The notes under the pieces were generated by a model, which was given only the letters and a program-made list of their open reading frames with translations, searched no databases and had not been told where the DNA came from. Position numbers and translations under genes: made by a program. From positions 1 through 50,205 of the forward strand of contig JASEFU010000010.1 of assembly GCA_030018455.1 (NCBI GenBank): a stretch of 50,205 nt of DNA. The letters run 5' to 3'. Each line of letters opens with the position of its first letter. Position 1 is the first letter of the stretch. The stretch comes from Dehalococcoidia bacterium (GTDB lineage: Bacteria; Chloroflexota; Dehalococcoidia; DSTF01; JALHUB01). Positions 8,864 through 17,876 of the stretch are shown here, piece after piece.

Positions 8864-9181
8864 TCAGGATGCCTTCTCGCCCGGTTCCGGCTTCAGGAAC
8901 TCGTCGGCGTACGCCTTGAGGGCCTCTCTGTCCGCTTCCTGGAGCCGAACGCGAAGAGCCTTTCCCAGTCTTTCTTTCTTAAGCGCTTCTTGCCAGCACT
9001 CGTAGCGCCGGCAGAGGTACGCGCCCCGTCCTGCCTTCTTCCCCGTCTCGTCGACCTCGACGTTCCCCGCCGGTGTGCGGACGAGCCGTATGAGGCCGCG
9101 CTTGACGGATATTTCGCGGCAGCTCACGCAGGTGCGCAGGGGCGCAGCCTTCTTCTCCACCGTCTGTGCTACTCTTCCCAT
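8864..9181 (-). CDS. rnpM: YlxR/RnpM-type RNA-binding protein
   Basis: 105-residue basic protein of the DUF448 (YlxR) family, recently linked to RNase P modulation in Bacillus. The conserved TCVSCRE box is near residue 18. GRGAYLCRRYECWQEALKK and the basic helix after it form the rest of the domain. Its start overlaps the nusA stop by 13 bp. The nusA-ylxR-infB order is the same as in Firmicutes. Confidence 0.9.
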   Translation of the reverse strand: MGRVAQTVEKKAAPLRTCVSCREISVKRGLIRLVRTPAGNVEVDETGKKAGRGAYLCRRYECWQEALKKERLGKALRVRLQEADREALKAYADEFLKPEPGEKAS

Positions 9182-10629
9182 TCGTCGAGTTCTTCGTCGT
9201 AAAGGGGCCGGCGGCTCTTCTTCTGCCGCTTCACGCGGGCGGCTTCCGCTTCCTTTTCGGTCTCCGCCCCTTTGCGGCCCTTGACACGTTTCTTGCCGGC
9301 GGGAGCGGGACGAAGCAGCTCTTCCGCAAAGCGGATGTGCGGCTTCGCTTCGGCGGGGGCAGGCACCTCAGCGATTGGCGCTTCGGCCTCTGCCTCGGCG
9401 GCGGCCGGCTCCGCCTCCTCTTCCGCCCGAGCGGCGGCGAGCACCGCTTCTTCCTCCGGCGTGAGGGGCCGTTCTTCTTCTGCAGGGGCTTCTGCTCGCT
9501 GCGCCTCGGCTTCGGCGACGGCGGCTGCAGGGGCCGTCTTCGCGGCTTTCTTGGGAGCGGGCGCCGCTTCCGCCTCAGCCTCCGGCGCGACCTCTTGCTG
9601 CGCAATCGACTCGCTGCGGATGTCGATCCGCCAGCCTGTCAGCTTGGCCGCCAGGCGGGCGTTCTGCCCTTCCTTGCCGATGGCGAGTGAGAGCTGCCGG
9701 TCAGGCACGATCACCGAAGCTGTGTTCTCGGCCTCGTTCACGCTGACCCTGACCACCTGGGCCGGGCTGAGGGCGTTGGCGACAAAGCGGGCGGGATCGG
9801 GGTCCCACTGCACGACGTCGATCCGCTCGCCGCCCAGCTCGTTCACGATGTTCTGTATGCGGATCCCCCGCAGGCCCACGCACGCTCCCACGGGGTCGAT
9901 CCCCTCCTGCGACGACCACACGGCCACCTTGCTGCGGTAGCCGGCCTCGCGCGCGATAGAGCGCAGTTCTACGGTGCCCTTGAAGATCTCCGGCACCTCT
10001 AGCTCGAACAGGCGGCGCAGGAGGTTCTTGTGCGTCCTGGAGACGGTGACCTGCGGCCCCTTGTTCGACTTGAAGACTTCCAGCAGGTACAGCTTCAGAC
10101 GCTGTCCCGGCCGGTAGTGCTCCGTCTTCACCTGCTCCTGCGGCGGGAGCACCGCCTCCGCCTTCCCAAGATCGATGATCACGTTCTTGCCCTCGAAGCG
10201 CTGCACGATGCCGGAGACGATGTCGCTCTCCTTGCCCGAGTACTCCTCGAACACGAGCTCGCGCTCCGCCTCCCGCAGACGCTGGAGGACGACCTGCTTC
10301 GCCGTCTGGGCGGCGATGCGGCCGCCGTCCGTGGGCTTCGTCTCGAACTCGATGACGTCGCCGACGACGGCGTCGGGCTTGAACTTGCGCGCCTCCTCGA
10401 CGGTCAGCTCGATGCGGGGGTCGGTCACCTCCGCCGCCACCGTCTTCTGGTTGAAGACGCGCACGGCGCCCGTCTCGCGGTCAATGCGGACGACGACGTT
10501 GCTGACGGCCGTCTGGTCCTTCTTGTAAGCGGAGGCCAGCGCCGATTCCACCGCCTCGAGCACCATCTCACGGGGCAGGTTCTTCTCCGCCGCCAGTTGC
10601 GTTATTGCCATTAAGAAGTCGCTTTTCAT
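9169..10629 (-). CDS. nusA: Transcription termination/antitermination factor NusA
   Basis: Binds RNA polymerase and nascent RNA and modulates pausing, termination and antitermination. Domains are the N-terminal RNAP-binding region (about 1-120), S1 (about 130-200) and two KH domains (about 200-345, with GACVGLRGIRIQNIVNELGG and IGKEGQNARLAAKLTGW). The last 120 or so residues are a low-complexity Ala/Glu/Lys/Pro tail ending in an acidic YDEELDEWEE. The ATG at 10629 (MKSDFL, giving 486 residues) is preferred, because a longer in-frame start would lie inside the leader terminator. rimP, normally upstream, is missing here. Confidence 0.95.
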   Translation of the reverse strand: MKSDFLMAITQLAAEKNLPREMVLEAVESALASAYKKDQTAVSNVVVRIDRETGAVRVFNQKTVAAEVTDPRIELTVEEARKFKPDAVVGDVIEFETKPTDGGRIAAQTAKQVVLQRLREAERELVFEEYSGKESDIVSGIVQRFEGKNVIIDLGKAEAVLPPQEQVKTEHYRPGQRLKLYLLEVFKSNKGPQVTVSRTHKNLLRRLFELEVPEIFKGTVELRSIAREAGYRSKVAVWSSQEGIDPVGACVGLRGIRIQNIVNELGGERIDVVQWDPDPARFVANALSPAQVVRVSVNEAENTASVIVPDRQLSLAIGKEGQNARLAAKLTGWRIDIRSESIAQQEVAPEAEAEAAPAPKKAAKTAPAAAVAEAEAQRAEAPAEEERPLTPEEEAVLAAARAEEEAEPAAAEAEAEAPIAEVPAPAEAKPHIRFAEELLRPAPAGKKRVKGRKGAETEKEAEAARVKRQKKSRRPLYDEELDEWEE

Positions 10630-10674
10630 ACCAGACAAGAACCCCTTGACCTCCGGCTCACCCGTCCGGTCAAT

Positions 10675-10696
10675 AAAAAAGTGGGTTCCACCCACT
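10675..10696 (-). terminator. Intrinsic terminator in the nusA leader (attenuator)
   Basis: Minus strand: stem AGTGGGT/ACCCACT (7 bp, 3-nt loop GGA; 10680-10696) followed directly by six T (10675-10680). It lies between the nusA promoter and the nusA ATG, so it must act on nusA-operon transcripts, as an attenuator. Premature terminators ahead of rimP-nusA operons are known in other phyla. Confidence 0.75.
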
Positions 10697-10722
10697 CCCG
10701 AAGAGTTTCCAAGTCTGAGGCT

Positions 10723-10751
10723 AATATATCACTTCAGAGGTGCGTTTGCAA
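10723..10751 (-). promoter_or_regulatory. Sigma-70-type promoter of the nusA operon
   Basis: Minus strand: -35 TTGCAA (10746-10751), a 17-bp spacer and -10 TATATT (10723-10728). Predicted start near 10716, giving a leader of about 87 nt that contains the terminator hairpin. Confidence 0.65.
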
Positions 10752-10838
10752 GGGTCGAGGGGCTAAAATGCGCCTGGGCGGGAGCGCCTTGAGGGGTGAC
10801 GAGAGAAGGCCGAAAGGCGTTTTTTGTATGAGGCGTGT

Positions 10839-11561
10839 ATGAAGTTTCTCGGCTTTGGCTGGCGTAAGGAACAGCTGCGGGCCCGCTTCTATCCGGCGGA
10901 TTTCCGCGGGATGTACAGGCGCTTCGAGGACGCGATACGCGAGCTCAGCGAGGGCGCCGCGCTCGTGCTGGACGCCGGGTGCGGCAGCGGGCGCGTCTTC
11001 CGCTACGAGACGGCCGCGGGCGCGCGCGTCGTCGGCGTGGACGTGACATCGGAGCTGCGCGGCAACCCCAACATCGGCGACGGCGTGCGCGGCGACGTGA
11101 CGTCGCTCCCCTTCCGCGACGCCGCGTTCGATCTCGTGCTGTCGAGCCACATGATCGAGCATCTCCGCGAGCCGGAGCGGGCGTTTCGCGAGATGGCGCG
11201 GGTGCTGCGAGGGGGCGGCCGCCTGCTGCTGCTCACGCCGAACCGCTTCCACTACGTGCCGCTCGTCGCGTCGATGTTGCCGCAGCGCCTGCACGTGAAG
11301 ATAAACCGCTCGCGGGGCGTCGATGCGCAGGACGTCTTTCCGACGCTCTACCGCGCGAACACGCCGGGAAAGCTGCGGCGTCTGCTGGAGGGGGCGGGGC
11401 TGACGGTTGAGCGTCTGGAGCGCTTCGAGACGGAGCCGGAGTACCTGGCGTTTCATCCGCTGGCGTACGCGGTAGGGGTGGGGTACGAGCGGTTGGTCAA
11501 CCGGTTCGGCTTCCTGGCGGCGCTGCGCGTCAACCTCGTCGCCGTCGCCCGCAAAGACTAA
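10839..11561 (+). CDS. SAM-dependent class I methyltransferase
   Basis: 240-residue Rossmann-fold methyltransferase. Motif I is VLDAGCGSGRVFRYE (about residues 45-60). The acidic GVDVTSE (motif II), the GDVTSLPFRDAAFDLVLSSH block (motifs III-IV) and LRGGGRLLLLTPN follow. This is the Methyltransf_11 pattern used by many small-molecule, lipid and quinone methylases. The substrate cannot be told. The ATG at 10839 has GAGG about 6 nt upstream; an in-frame TTG at 10824 is less likely. It is divergent from the nusA operon and convergent with proS. Confidence 0.85.
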   Translation: MKFLGFGWRKEQLRARFYPADFRGMYRRFEDAIRELSEGAALVLDAGCGSGRVFRYETAAGARVVGVDVTSELRGNPNIGDGVRGDVTSLPFRDAAFDLVLSSHMIEHLREPERAFREMARVLRGGGRLLLLTPNRFHYVPLVASMLPQRLHVKINRSRGVDAQDVFPTLYRANTPGKLRRLLEGAGLTVERLERFETEPEYLAFHPLAYAVGVGYERLVNRFGFLAALRVNLVAVARKD

Positions 11562-11628
11562 CGTTGGCTGGTTGGCGGGTGGCCGTGTCGTTCACGGCGC
11601 GGGGATAGTAATGCCTCCAATGCGCAGC

Positions 11629-13332
11629 CTAAGTCTCGCTACGATTGCGGTCGGCAATGGCGGCAACGGCAGAAGAGAGTGGAACGAGCGACGATTCCGT
11701 CTCCCGGCGACTCCTCAACTCCACGCTGTCTTTCGCGAGCGTGCGCGGACTGACCGTCACCCGCAGCGGCATCCCCAGCAGGTCGGCGTCGTTGAACTTG
11801 ACCCCCGGCGACTCCTCGCGGTCATCGTACAGCACCTCGACCCCCGCCGCCTGGAGGTCGGCGTACAGCTTCTCGGCGGCCTCGCGGACCGGTGGCGTCT
11901 CCACGTTCAGCGCCACCAGGTGTACGTGGTAGGGCGCCACGCTCGCCGGCCAGATGATGCCCTTATCGTCGTGGTTCGCTTCGATCACTGTGGCAAGCAG
12001 CCGCTCGACTCCGATGCCGTAGCAGCCCATGACGACAGGCCGCGCCTTCCCCTCGCTGTCGAGGAACGTCGCGCCGAGCTTGTCGCTGTAGACTGTGCCC
12101 AGCTTGAAGATGTGCCCCATCTCGATGGCGCGGTGCAACTCGAGCGGCGTGCCGCAGCGGGCGCAGGCGTCGCCCGCCCGGGCGAGGGCGATGTCGCGGA
12201 CGACGTCGGCCCGCCAATCGCGGTCGTAGTTAAGGTTGCGGAGGTGGGTGTCGGGCTTGTTGGCGCCGCCCACGAGGTTCGGCGAGTCGAGGACGGAATC
12301 GTCAGCGACCACTTTCACGCCGCGCAACTCCGCGGGCGACGCCGACCCCGCGACCAGGCCCGCCTCCTGGACCTCGCGGTCGTCCATCAGGCGCAGCTCG
12401 CCGCCGCCGAGAGCGTTGCGCAGCTTCGTCTCGTTCACTTCGAGGTCGCCGCGTATGGCGACGAAGACAGGCTGCCCGTCGGAGGCGTAGAAGACCGCCT
12501 TGAGCGTCTTCTCGCGCGGGATGCCGAGGAATTGCACAAGGTCGTCTATCGTTTTCTGGCCGGGCGTGGCGATCTCCTCCACGGGCAGCGGCTCTTCCGG
12601 CTCCACGCGTTGCTTCTGGAAGTCGGCCCGCTCCGTGTTCGCCGCGTAGCCGCACTCAGGGCAGATGAGGACGGAGTCCTCGCCCACGGGCGTCAGGTGC
12701 ATGAACTCCTGATTATCGCGCCCGCCGATGGGGCCGGGGTCGGCCTCGACGACGACCGTGGGCACGCCGCAGCGGTCGAATATGCGCTTGTAGGCGCGCA
12801 GCATCTTCTCGTAGCTGACGTCGAGGCCGGCGTCGTCGGCGTCGAAGCTGTAGAGGTCTTTCATCGTGAACTCGCGCGTCCGCATGAGACCGCCACGGGG
12901 GCGCGGCTCGTCGCGGAATTTCGTCTGCATCTGGTAGACGAGCACCGGCAGGTCGCGGTAGCTCTGCACCAATCGCTTGAACAGGTCGACCACCACCTCC
13001 TCGTGGGTCGGCCCGAGGGCGAGCTCGCGCTCGCGGCGGTCCCGCAGCGTGAACAGTATCTGGCCGAACGCTTCCCGTCGGCCCGACTCCTCCCACATGT
13101 CGAGCGGCTGGAGGGCGGGCAACATCACCTCCTGGCCGCCGGCGGCGTCCATCTCCTCGCGGATGATCTGACGTATCTTCAGCAAAGCGCGCCAGCCGAG
13201 GGGGAGGTAGCTGTAAACGCCGGCCGTGAGTTGCTGGATCAGCCCTGCCCGAAGAAGGAGCTGGTGGTTCGGCGTCTCGGCCTCAGCGGGGACGTGACGA
13301 AGCGTCTTGCTGAAGAGGTGGCTCATGCGCAT
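11629..13332 (-). CDS. proS: Prolyl-tRNA synthetase
   Basis: Class II synthetase charging tRNA-Pro; 567 residues, the usual bacterial long form. Visible are the MRMSHLFSKTLRHVPAEAE start, motif 2 with RDEPRPRGGLMRTREFTMKD, a CPECGYAAN zinc-like element, the inserted YbaK-type editing domain (about 225-395), motif 3 (GIGVERLLATVIEANHDDKG) and an anticodon-binding domain. The editing domain would remove mischarged alanine. It is the last gene of the long rpsB-to-proS string, after a 141-bp gap, so it may also have its own promoter. Confidence 0.96.
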   Translation of the reverse strand: MRMSHLFSKTLRHVPAEAETPNHQLLLRAGLIQQLTAGVYSYLPLGWRALLKIRQIIREEMDAAGGQEVMLPALQPLDMWEESGRREAFGQILFTLRDRRERELALGPTHEEVVVDLFKRLVQSYRDLPVLVYQMQTKFRDEPRPRGGLMRTREFTMKDLYSFDADDAGLDVSYEKMLRAYKRIFDRCGVPTVVVEADPGPIGGRDNQEFMHLTPVGEDSVLICPECGYAANTERADFQKQRVEPEEPLPVEEIATPGQKTIDDLVQFLGIPREKTLKAVFYASDGQPVFVAIRGDLEVNETKLRNALGGGELRLMDDREVQEAGLVAGSASPAELRGVKVVADDSVLDSPNLVGGANKPDTHLRNLNYDRDWRADVVRDIALARAGDACARCGTPLELHRAIEMGHIFKLGTVYSDKLGATFLDSEGKARPVVMGCYGIGVERLLATVIEANHDDKGIIWPASVAPYHVHLVALNVETPPVREAAEKLYADLQAAGVEVLYDDREESPGVKFNDADLLGMPLRVTVSPRTLAKDSVELRSRRETESSLVPLSSAVAAIADRNRSET

Positions 13333-13473
13333 AGGGCATCCTCAATTCGGGGGCTTTTTTCGAGAATAGAGCACGAGCGAGGGTGGGTCAATGGCGGGCC
13401 GCATCGCGCCGGCCCGGCGTGCGGGCAAGATGCCGCCCCATACTGAACCGGCGAAGGTCGCGGGGGAACGTTT

Positions 13474-13758
13474 TCAGTGGAGGTCCCTCAGCCGGAGGTG
13501 GCCCCAGTAGACCGTGGCGATTGTAAAGAGAAGCCCGCCCATGAACGCGATTGGCATGCTGATGAGCAGGCTCCTGTCGTCCGTGAACCCGAGCGCGGGG
13601 ACCAGCAGGCCGCCCACTATGCCTCCAACGATGGACAGCGGCAGCGTCAGCAGGACGTCCTGCCCGTGGTGAACGACGGCAAGCACAAGCCATGGGAGCA
13701 CGCCGATGCCCGCCCAGAGGAGAAGGAGTATGGCGATGGCGAAGGCGTCGAAGTTCAC
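13474..13758 (-). CDS. Small three-helix membrane protein, family not recognised
   Basis: 94 residues, almost all hydrophobic. Three probable membrane helices lie at about 5-28, 35-56 and 65-85, with a glycine-rich IVGGIVGGLLVPALG turn between the first two and a short basic tail. It starts 3 bp after the ispG stop and is surely co-transcribed. No catalytic motif is seen. The position between ispG and proS suggests a membrane accessory role, but no function can be assigned. Confidence 0.7.
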   Translation of the reverse strand: MNFDAFAIAILLLLWAGIGVLPWLVLAVVHHGQDVLLTLPLSIVGGIVGGLLVPALGFTDDRSLLISMPIAFMGGLLFTIATVYWGHLRLRDLH

Positions 13759-13761
13759 GAC

Positions 13762-14835
13762 TCACCCTCCGGTGAGGAACTTCTCTCCCTCCTCGATGAG
13801 GGCCGCGAGAAAGTCCCTTTCCTCCACGGTCCGCACTATCTCTCCCCGCCTGAATATCACGCCTCGTTCTTTGCCCCCGGCGAGCCCCACATCCGCCTGT
13901 CGCGCTTCGCCGGGGCCGTTGACGACGCAGCCCATAACGGCAACCGTTATCGGCTTGCCGAGCTTGCGGAAGTGTTCCTCAACCCGCTCCGCCAGCGGTA
14001 TGAGGTCGATCTCAGCGCGGCCGCAGGTGGGGCAGGCGATGACCGTCGCGCCACGGCGCCGCAGCCCCAGCGCGCTGAGTATCTCCCAACAGACGGGTAT
14101 CTCCTGCGTCGGATCGGCGGCGAGGGAGACACGGATCGTGTCGCCGATGCCCTCGGCCAGCAGTATGCCGATGCCGACGGCGCTGCGGACGGCGCCCGCC
14201 GCCGGCGTGCCCGCCTCCGTCACGCCGAGGTGGAACGGGTAGGGGACCTTCGGGGCGAGCAGACGGTTGGCCTCCACCATCGTGGGGACGTCGAACGCCT
14301 TGAGCGAGACCTTAATCAGGTCGAAGTCCATCTCTTCGAGGAGGCGTATTTCCCACAACGCCGCCGCGACCATCCGCTCGGCGGTGGAGGGCGGCAGTTC
14401 GCCGTCTTGGAGCGGAGGCAAAGGCGGCAGGCTGCCGGCGTTCACCCCCACGCGGATGGGCGCGCCGCGCGCCTTCGCTTCTCGCGCTATCTGGCGCACC
14501 TTCTCGGGGTCGCGTATGTTCCCCGGGTTCAAGCGCAGTGCGTGCACACCGGCGCGCAGCGCTGCCAGCGCCAGGCGGGAGTCGAAGTGGATATCGGCGA
14601 CGAGCGGCACCGGGGTATGACGCACGATCTCGGGCAGGGCGTCCGCCGCGCGACGGTCAGGCACCGCCACGCGGACGATCTCGCAGCCCAACTCGGCGAG
14701 ATCGTATATCTGGCGCAGGGTCGAAGCGGAGTCCTCCGTCCTCGTGTTCGTCATCGATTGGACGACAATGGGCGCCCCACCGCCCACCGTCACGTCGCCG
14801 ATGTGTACTGCTTTGCTGGGCCTGCGCGCCGTCAA
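13762..14835 (-). CDS. ispG: 4-hydroxy-3-methylbut-2-enyl diphosphate synthase
   Basis: Iron-sulfur enzyme of the MEP isoprenoid pathway converting MEcPP to HMBPP. 357 residues, the bacterial short form. The TIM-barrel N-terminus (VVQSMTNTRTEDSASTLRQI) and the cluster-binding IACPTCGRAEIDL and MGCVVNGPGEARQADVG motifs are intact, giving three cysteine ligands. Its start overlaps the rseP stop by 4 bp. With dxr and uppS in the same string it links isoprenoid precursor supply to undecaprenyl lipid synthesis. Confidence 0.96.
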   Translation of the reverse strand: MTARRPSKAVHIGDVTVGGGAPIVVQSMTNTRTEDSASTLRQIYDLAELGCEIVRVAVPDRRAADALPEIVRHTPVPLVADIHFDSRLALAALRAGVHALRLNPGNIRDPEKVRQIAREAKARGAPIRVGVNAGSLPPLPPLQDGELPPSTAERMVAAALWEIRLLEEMDFDLIKVSLKAFDVPTMVEANRLLAPKVPYPFHLGVTEAGTPAAGAVRSAVGIGILLAEGIGDTIRVSLAADPTQEIPVCWEILSALGLRRRGATVIACPTCGRAEIDLIPLAERVEEHFRKLGKPITVAVMGCVVNGPGEARQADVGLAGGKERGVIFRRGEIVRTVEERDFLAALIEEGEKFLTGG

Positions 14836-15899
14836 CGGAAGAAACTCTCGCCCCTTATGATGCGCACGATATCAAAGTAACTGATGACCACAAAGAGCGT
14901 CATGAAGAAGACCAGCCCGATCAGGTGCACCAGCGCCTCCCGCTGGGGCGCGATGCGCCGGCCGCGACGCAGTATTTCGAGCAGCACGAAGACGATGCGT
15001 CCGCCGTCGAGCATGGGCAGAGGGAGTATGTTTATCACCGCCAGGTTGATGCTGAGGAGCGCCGCCAGGTCGGTAAGCGACTTCCATCCCGCTTCCTTCA
15101 CCACCTCACCCGTTGCCTGGGCGATGCCCACCGGGCCCGCCACCTGCGGGCTGCTCGCGCCCTTGATCCAGGCGATCACCTCGTTGCGGGCGAGCTTCAG
15201 GGCGTCGAAGGACGCGCGCCAGCCCAGTGGCACGGCCTTCCATGGCGGGTACGATTGCATCTCCGTGAACGGGTACTGGGGCGCTATCTGAATGCCCGTC
15301 GGCCCCTGGCCCTCGGGCGGCGCCCATCGCGCCCTGACCCGCAGGTCAACGAACTCGCGGCCCCGCTTCACCGTCATCGTCATCGTCTCGCCCAGGTTAA
15401 GCCGGATGTTGTAGCTGGCCTCCTGCGTGTTCTTGATCTCTCGCCCGTTTATCTCGTAGATGATGTCGCCGGTCTGCAACCCCGCTTCCTCTGCCGGCGA
15501 CCCGGCCACGACCTCGTTTATGATGGGCCGCCCGACCGAGACCTCCCTGGGGATCATGTAAGCGACACTGAACAGGACGATGGCGAGCACGAAGTTCATC
15601 AACGCCCCCGCCGAAAGGACGATGATGCGCACCGGCCGCGACTTGGCGGCGAGGCTGGCGGGATCGGAGGGGTCTTCCTCGCCGAGCAGGCGCACGAAGC
15701 CGCCGAGGGGCAGGGCGTTGACCGAGTACTCCGTGTCGCCGCGCTTCACGGCGGCGAGACGCGGCGGGAAGCCTACGCCGAACTCGAGCACGCGCACGCC
15801 GAACAGCTTCGCGGCGGTGAAGTGCCCGATCTCGTGCACGAGTATCAGCAGCACGATGATGAAGAAGAAGGGCACGAATGAATTGATAATGTCGCTCAC
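14832..15899 (-). CDS. rseP: RseP-type site-2 (M50) membrane zinc protease
   Basis: Intramembrane metalloprotease that cleaves membrane-bound regulators or signal-peptide remnants. 355 residues. The first helix carries the zinc-binding HEIGH motif (22-26). A PDZ domain is at about 125-205 (SPAEEAGLQTGDIIYEINGR). The third zinc ligand is in NILPLPMLDGGRI near residue 300. Helices at the C-terminus complete the core. It overlaps both dxr and ispG by 4 bp. The dxr-rseP pairing is widespread. Confidence 0.94.
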   Translation of the reverse strand: MSDIINSFVPFFFIIVLLILVHEIGHFTAAKLFGVRVLEFGVGFPPRLAAVKRGDTEYSVNALPLGGFVRLLGEEDPSDPASLAAKSRPVRIIVLSAGALMNFVLAIVLFSVAYMIPREVSVGRPIINEVVAGSPAEEAGLQTGDIIYEINGREIKNTQEASYNIRLNLGETMTMTVKRGREFVDLRVRARWAPPEGQGPTGIQIAPQYPFTEMQSYPPWKAVPLGWRASFDALKLARNEVIAWIKGASSPQVAGPVGIAQATGEVVKEAGWKSLTDLAALLSINLAVINILPLPMLDGGRIVFVLLEILRRGRRIAPQREALVHLIGLVFFMTLFVVISYFDIVRIIRGESFFR

Positions 15900-17050
15900 G
15901 TCTTCGCTCTCACAAGGTCGTCGGCCTGCTTCCGCGCCCAGGCGTCGGCCTCAAGCACCTCGCTCAGGTCCGGCTCCGCCACGGGCTCGTGCCTGTCCAG
16001 AGTCTCCTGGATTACCGACGCAATTTCCATGAAGCCGATGCGTCCGGCCAGGAAGTGCCCGACTGCCACCTCATCGGCGGCGGTGAGCACGGCTGGACAG
16101 GTGCCGCCTCGATGCCCCGCCTCGAGCGCCAGGGCAAGGCAGGGGAACCGCTTGAGATCGAGCTGCTCGAAGTGGAGCGCTCCCACCTGCTTGAGGTCGA
16201 GATGCGGCAGCGAGGGCATAGGGAGACGCTCGGAGTAAGAGAGGGCGTACTGTATGGGCAGCCGCATGTCGGGCAGCCCGAGTTGCGCCTTAAGGGAGCC
16301 GTCCGCGAACTCCACCAACGAGTGGACGATGCTCTCGCGATGCATCACTACTTCAATCCTCTCGAAAGGCACGCCGAAGAGCCAGTGCGCCTCTATGGCC
16401 TCCAGCCCCTTGTTCAGCAGCGTCGCCGAATCGATGGTTATCTTGCGCCCCATGCGCCAGGTCGGGTGCCGCAGCGCCTCTTCCGGCGTGACCCGTCGCA
16501 GCTCTTCCAGGCTCTTGTCCCTGAAAGCTCCCCCAGAAGCGGTGAGAATGATCCGGCTGACGTCGGAGTGCTTCTCGCCGCGCAAGCACTGCCAGATCGC
16601 GCTGTGCTCGCTATCGACAGGACGTATCTCGCCGCTGCCCTCGGCCATCGCCTGCATGACGAGCTTCCCCGCCATGACAAGCGCCTCCTTATTGGCCAGC
16701 GCCACGCTCTTGCCCGCGCGCAGCGCCGCCAGCGTCGGGAAGAGGCCGGCCTTGCCGGATGTGGCCGCCACCACGATGTCCACCTCGGGGTGGACCGCCA
16801 TCTCCTCCAGCGAGGCCCATTGGGCGCCTCTAAAGGCTATAACGCCCCCGGGCGCCGGTTCGTTTCCGCTGTGGCAGATGAGACGGGGCGAAAACTCCCG
16901 CGCCTGCTCTTCGAGGAGTGTGACGTTCCGCCCCGCAGCGAGGGCGATGATACGGAAACGATGACGCAGCCCTCGCACCACGTCGAGGGCCTGACGTCCG
17001 ATGGATCCCGTGGAGCCGAGTACCGCGAGGCCTTTTACGGAAGTACCCAC
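15896..17050 (-). CDS. dxr: 1-deoxy-D-xylulose-5-phosphate reductoisomerase
   Basis: First committed MEP-pathway enzyme, making MEP with NADPH and a divalent metal. 384 residues. NADPH motif GSTGSIGRQALDVV is at the N-terminus. The metal/substrate motif PVDSEHSAIWQCL and LTASGGAFRD are present, and the C-terminal helical domain is complete. The start is a GTG at 17050, overlapping cdsA by 16 bp; the motif position supports it. Confidence 0.96.
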   Translation of the reverse strand: MGTSVKGLAVLGSTGSIGRQALDVVRGLRHRFRIIALAAGRNVTLLEEQAREFSPRLICHSGNEPAPGGVIAFRGAQWASLEEMAVHPEVDIVVAATSGKAGLFPTLAALRAGKSVALANKEALVMAGKLVMQAMAEGSGEIRPVDSEHSAIWQCLRGEKHSDVSRIILTASGGAFRDKSLEELRRVTPEEALRHPTWRMGRKITIDSATLLNKGLEAIEAHWLFGVPFERIEVVMHRESIVHSLVEFADGSLKAQLGLPDMRLPIQYALSYSERLPMPSLPHLDLKQVGALHFEQLDLKRFPCLALALEAGHRGGTCPAVLTAADEVAVGHFLAGRIGFMEIASVIQETLDRHEPVAEPDLSEVLEADAWARKQADDLVRAKT

Positions 17051-17823
17051 GTCAAGTAATAGTATACCACCACGACCGTCAGCAGGACGCTATCGAGCCG
17101 GTCCATCAGGCCGCCGTGGCCGGGTATGAGGTGGCTCGCCTCCTTGATCTCCATACTCCGCTTCAGCTTCGACTCGACGAGGTCGCCGAGCTGGGCGGCG
17201 AGCGGCAGCAGCAGCGCAAGGGGAATGATGAGCGCGGCCTCCTTGCGCAGCCCCAGGAAGTAGTTGAAGAGGAGGACGGCGGCCAGGCCGGCGGCAAACC
17301 CGAAAAACGCCCCCTCGACCGTCTTGCCCGGGCTGACGGACGGCGCGAGCGCCCTCCGGCCGAAGGCGCGCCCGCCGAAGTAGGCGGCGGTGTCGGTGGC
17401 GAAGACGGAGAAGACCGTCAGGTACACCCAGTCGCGCCCGTCGTCGAGGTCGCGCAGCAGCACGAGGTGGCTCCCCAGCCAGCCGAGGTAGAGCACGGCG
17501 CCGGCGGTCCAGAACCAGTCCGTGAGCGCCGTCGGGGTGTCGCTCGTGAACGTGATCCAGAGGAGCGGGATGACGACGAGGCCCGTGACTACCCACGTCA
17601 TCCAGTCGAGGCCGAGGTGCGCGGCGACGGCCAGGAAAGCGGATAGTCCGGCGCTCAGGACGGCGAGCGGTTGGAGCCAGGTGCCGCGGGCGTTGTGGAA
17701 CTCGAGCGTGGCGACGAGGAGGATGAGGGCGACGACGGAGGCATACCACCATTCGCCGGCCCAGATGAGCAGGACAATCAGCGGCAAGGCGACGATTGCG
17801 CTAGCGACCCGCAGCTTCAGCAT
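17035..17823 (-). CDS. cdsA: Phosphatidate cytidylyltransferase (CDP-diacylglycerol synthase)
   Basis: Integral membrane enzyme making CDP-diacylglycerol from phosphatidate and CTP, the branch point to all phospholipids, including phosphatidylinositol. About 262 residues and eight membrane helices. The C-terminal family signature is seen as SPGKTVEGAFFGFAAG and HLIPGHGGLMDRLDSVL. The ATG at 17823 is chosen for its AGGAGG box; an upstream in-frame ATG adds an unlikely hydrophilic stretch. It follows uppS by about 50 bp. Confidence 0.95.
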   Translation of the reverse strand: MLKLRVASAIVALPLIVLLIWAGEWWYASVVALILLVATLEFHNARGTWLQPLAVLSAGLSAFLAVAAHLGLDWMTWVVTGLVVIPLLWITFTSDTPTALTDWFWTAGAVLYLGWLGSHLVLLRDLDDGRDWVYLTVFSVFATDTAAYFGGRAFGRRALAPSVSPGKTVEGAFFGFAAGLAAVLLFNYFLGLRKEAALIIPLALLLPLAAQLGDLVESKLKRSMEIKEASHLIPGHGGLMDRLDSVLLTVVVVYYYLTWVLP

Positions 17824-17876
17824 GCGTCCTGCCTCCTGAGTTTCCCGGCTGCTCTCTGCCGGGCGCATCCCTTCGT

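Noticed and set aside
11572-13446. Open frame of over 600 codons on the plus strand opposite proS
   Set aside because: Antisense shadow of a full-length prolyl-tRNA synthetase with all motifs; its composition is biased in the same way.
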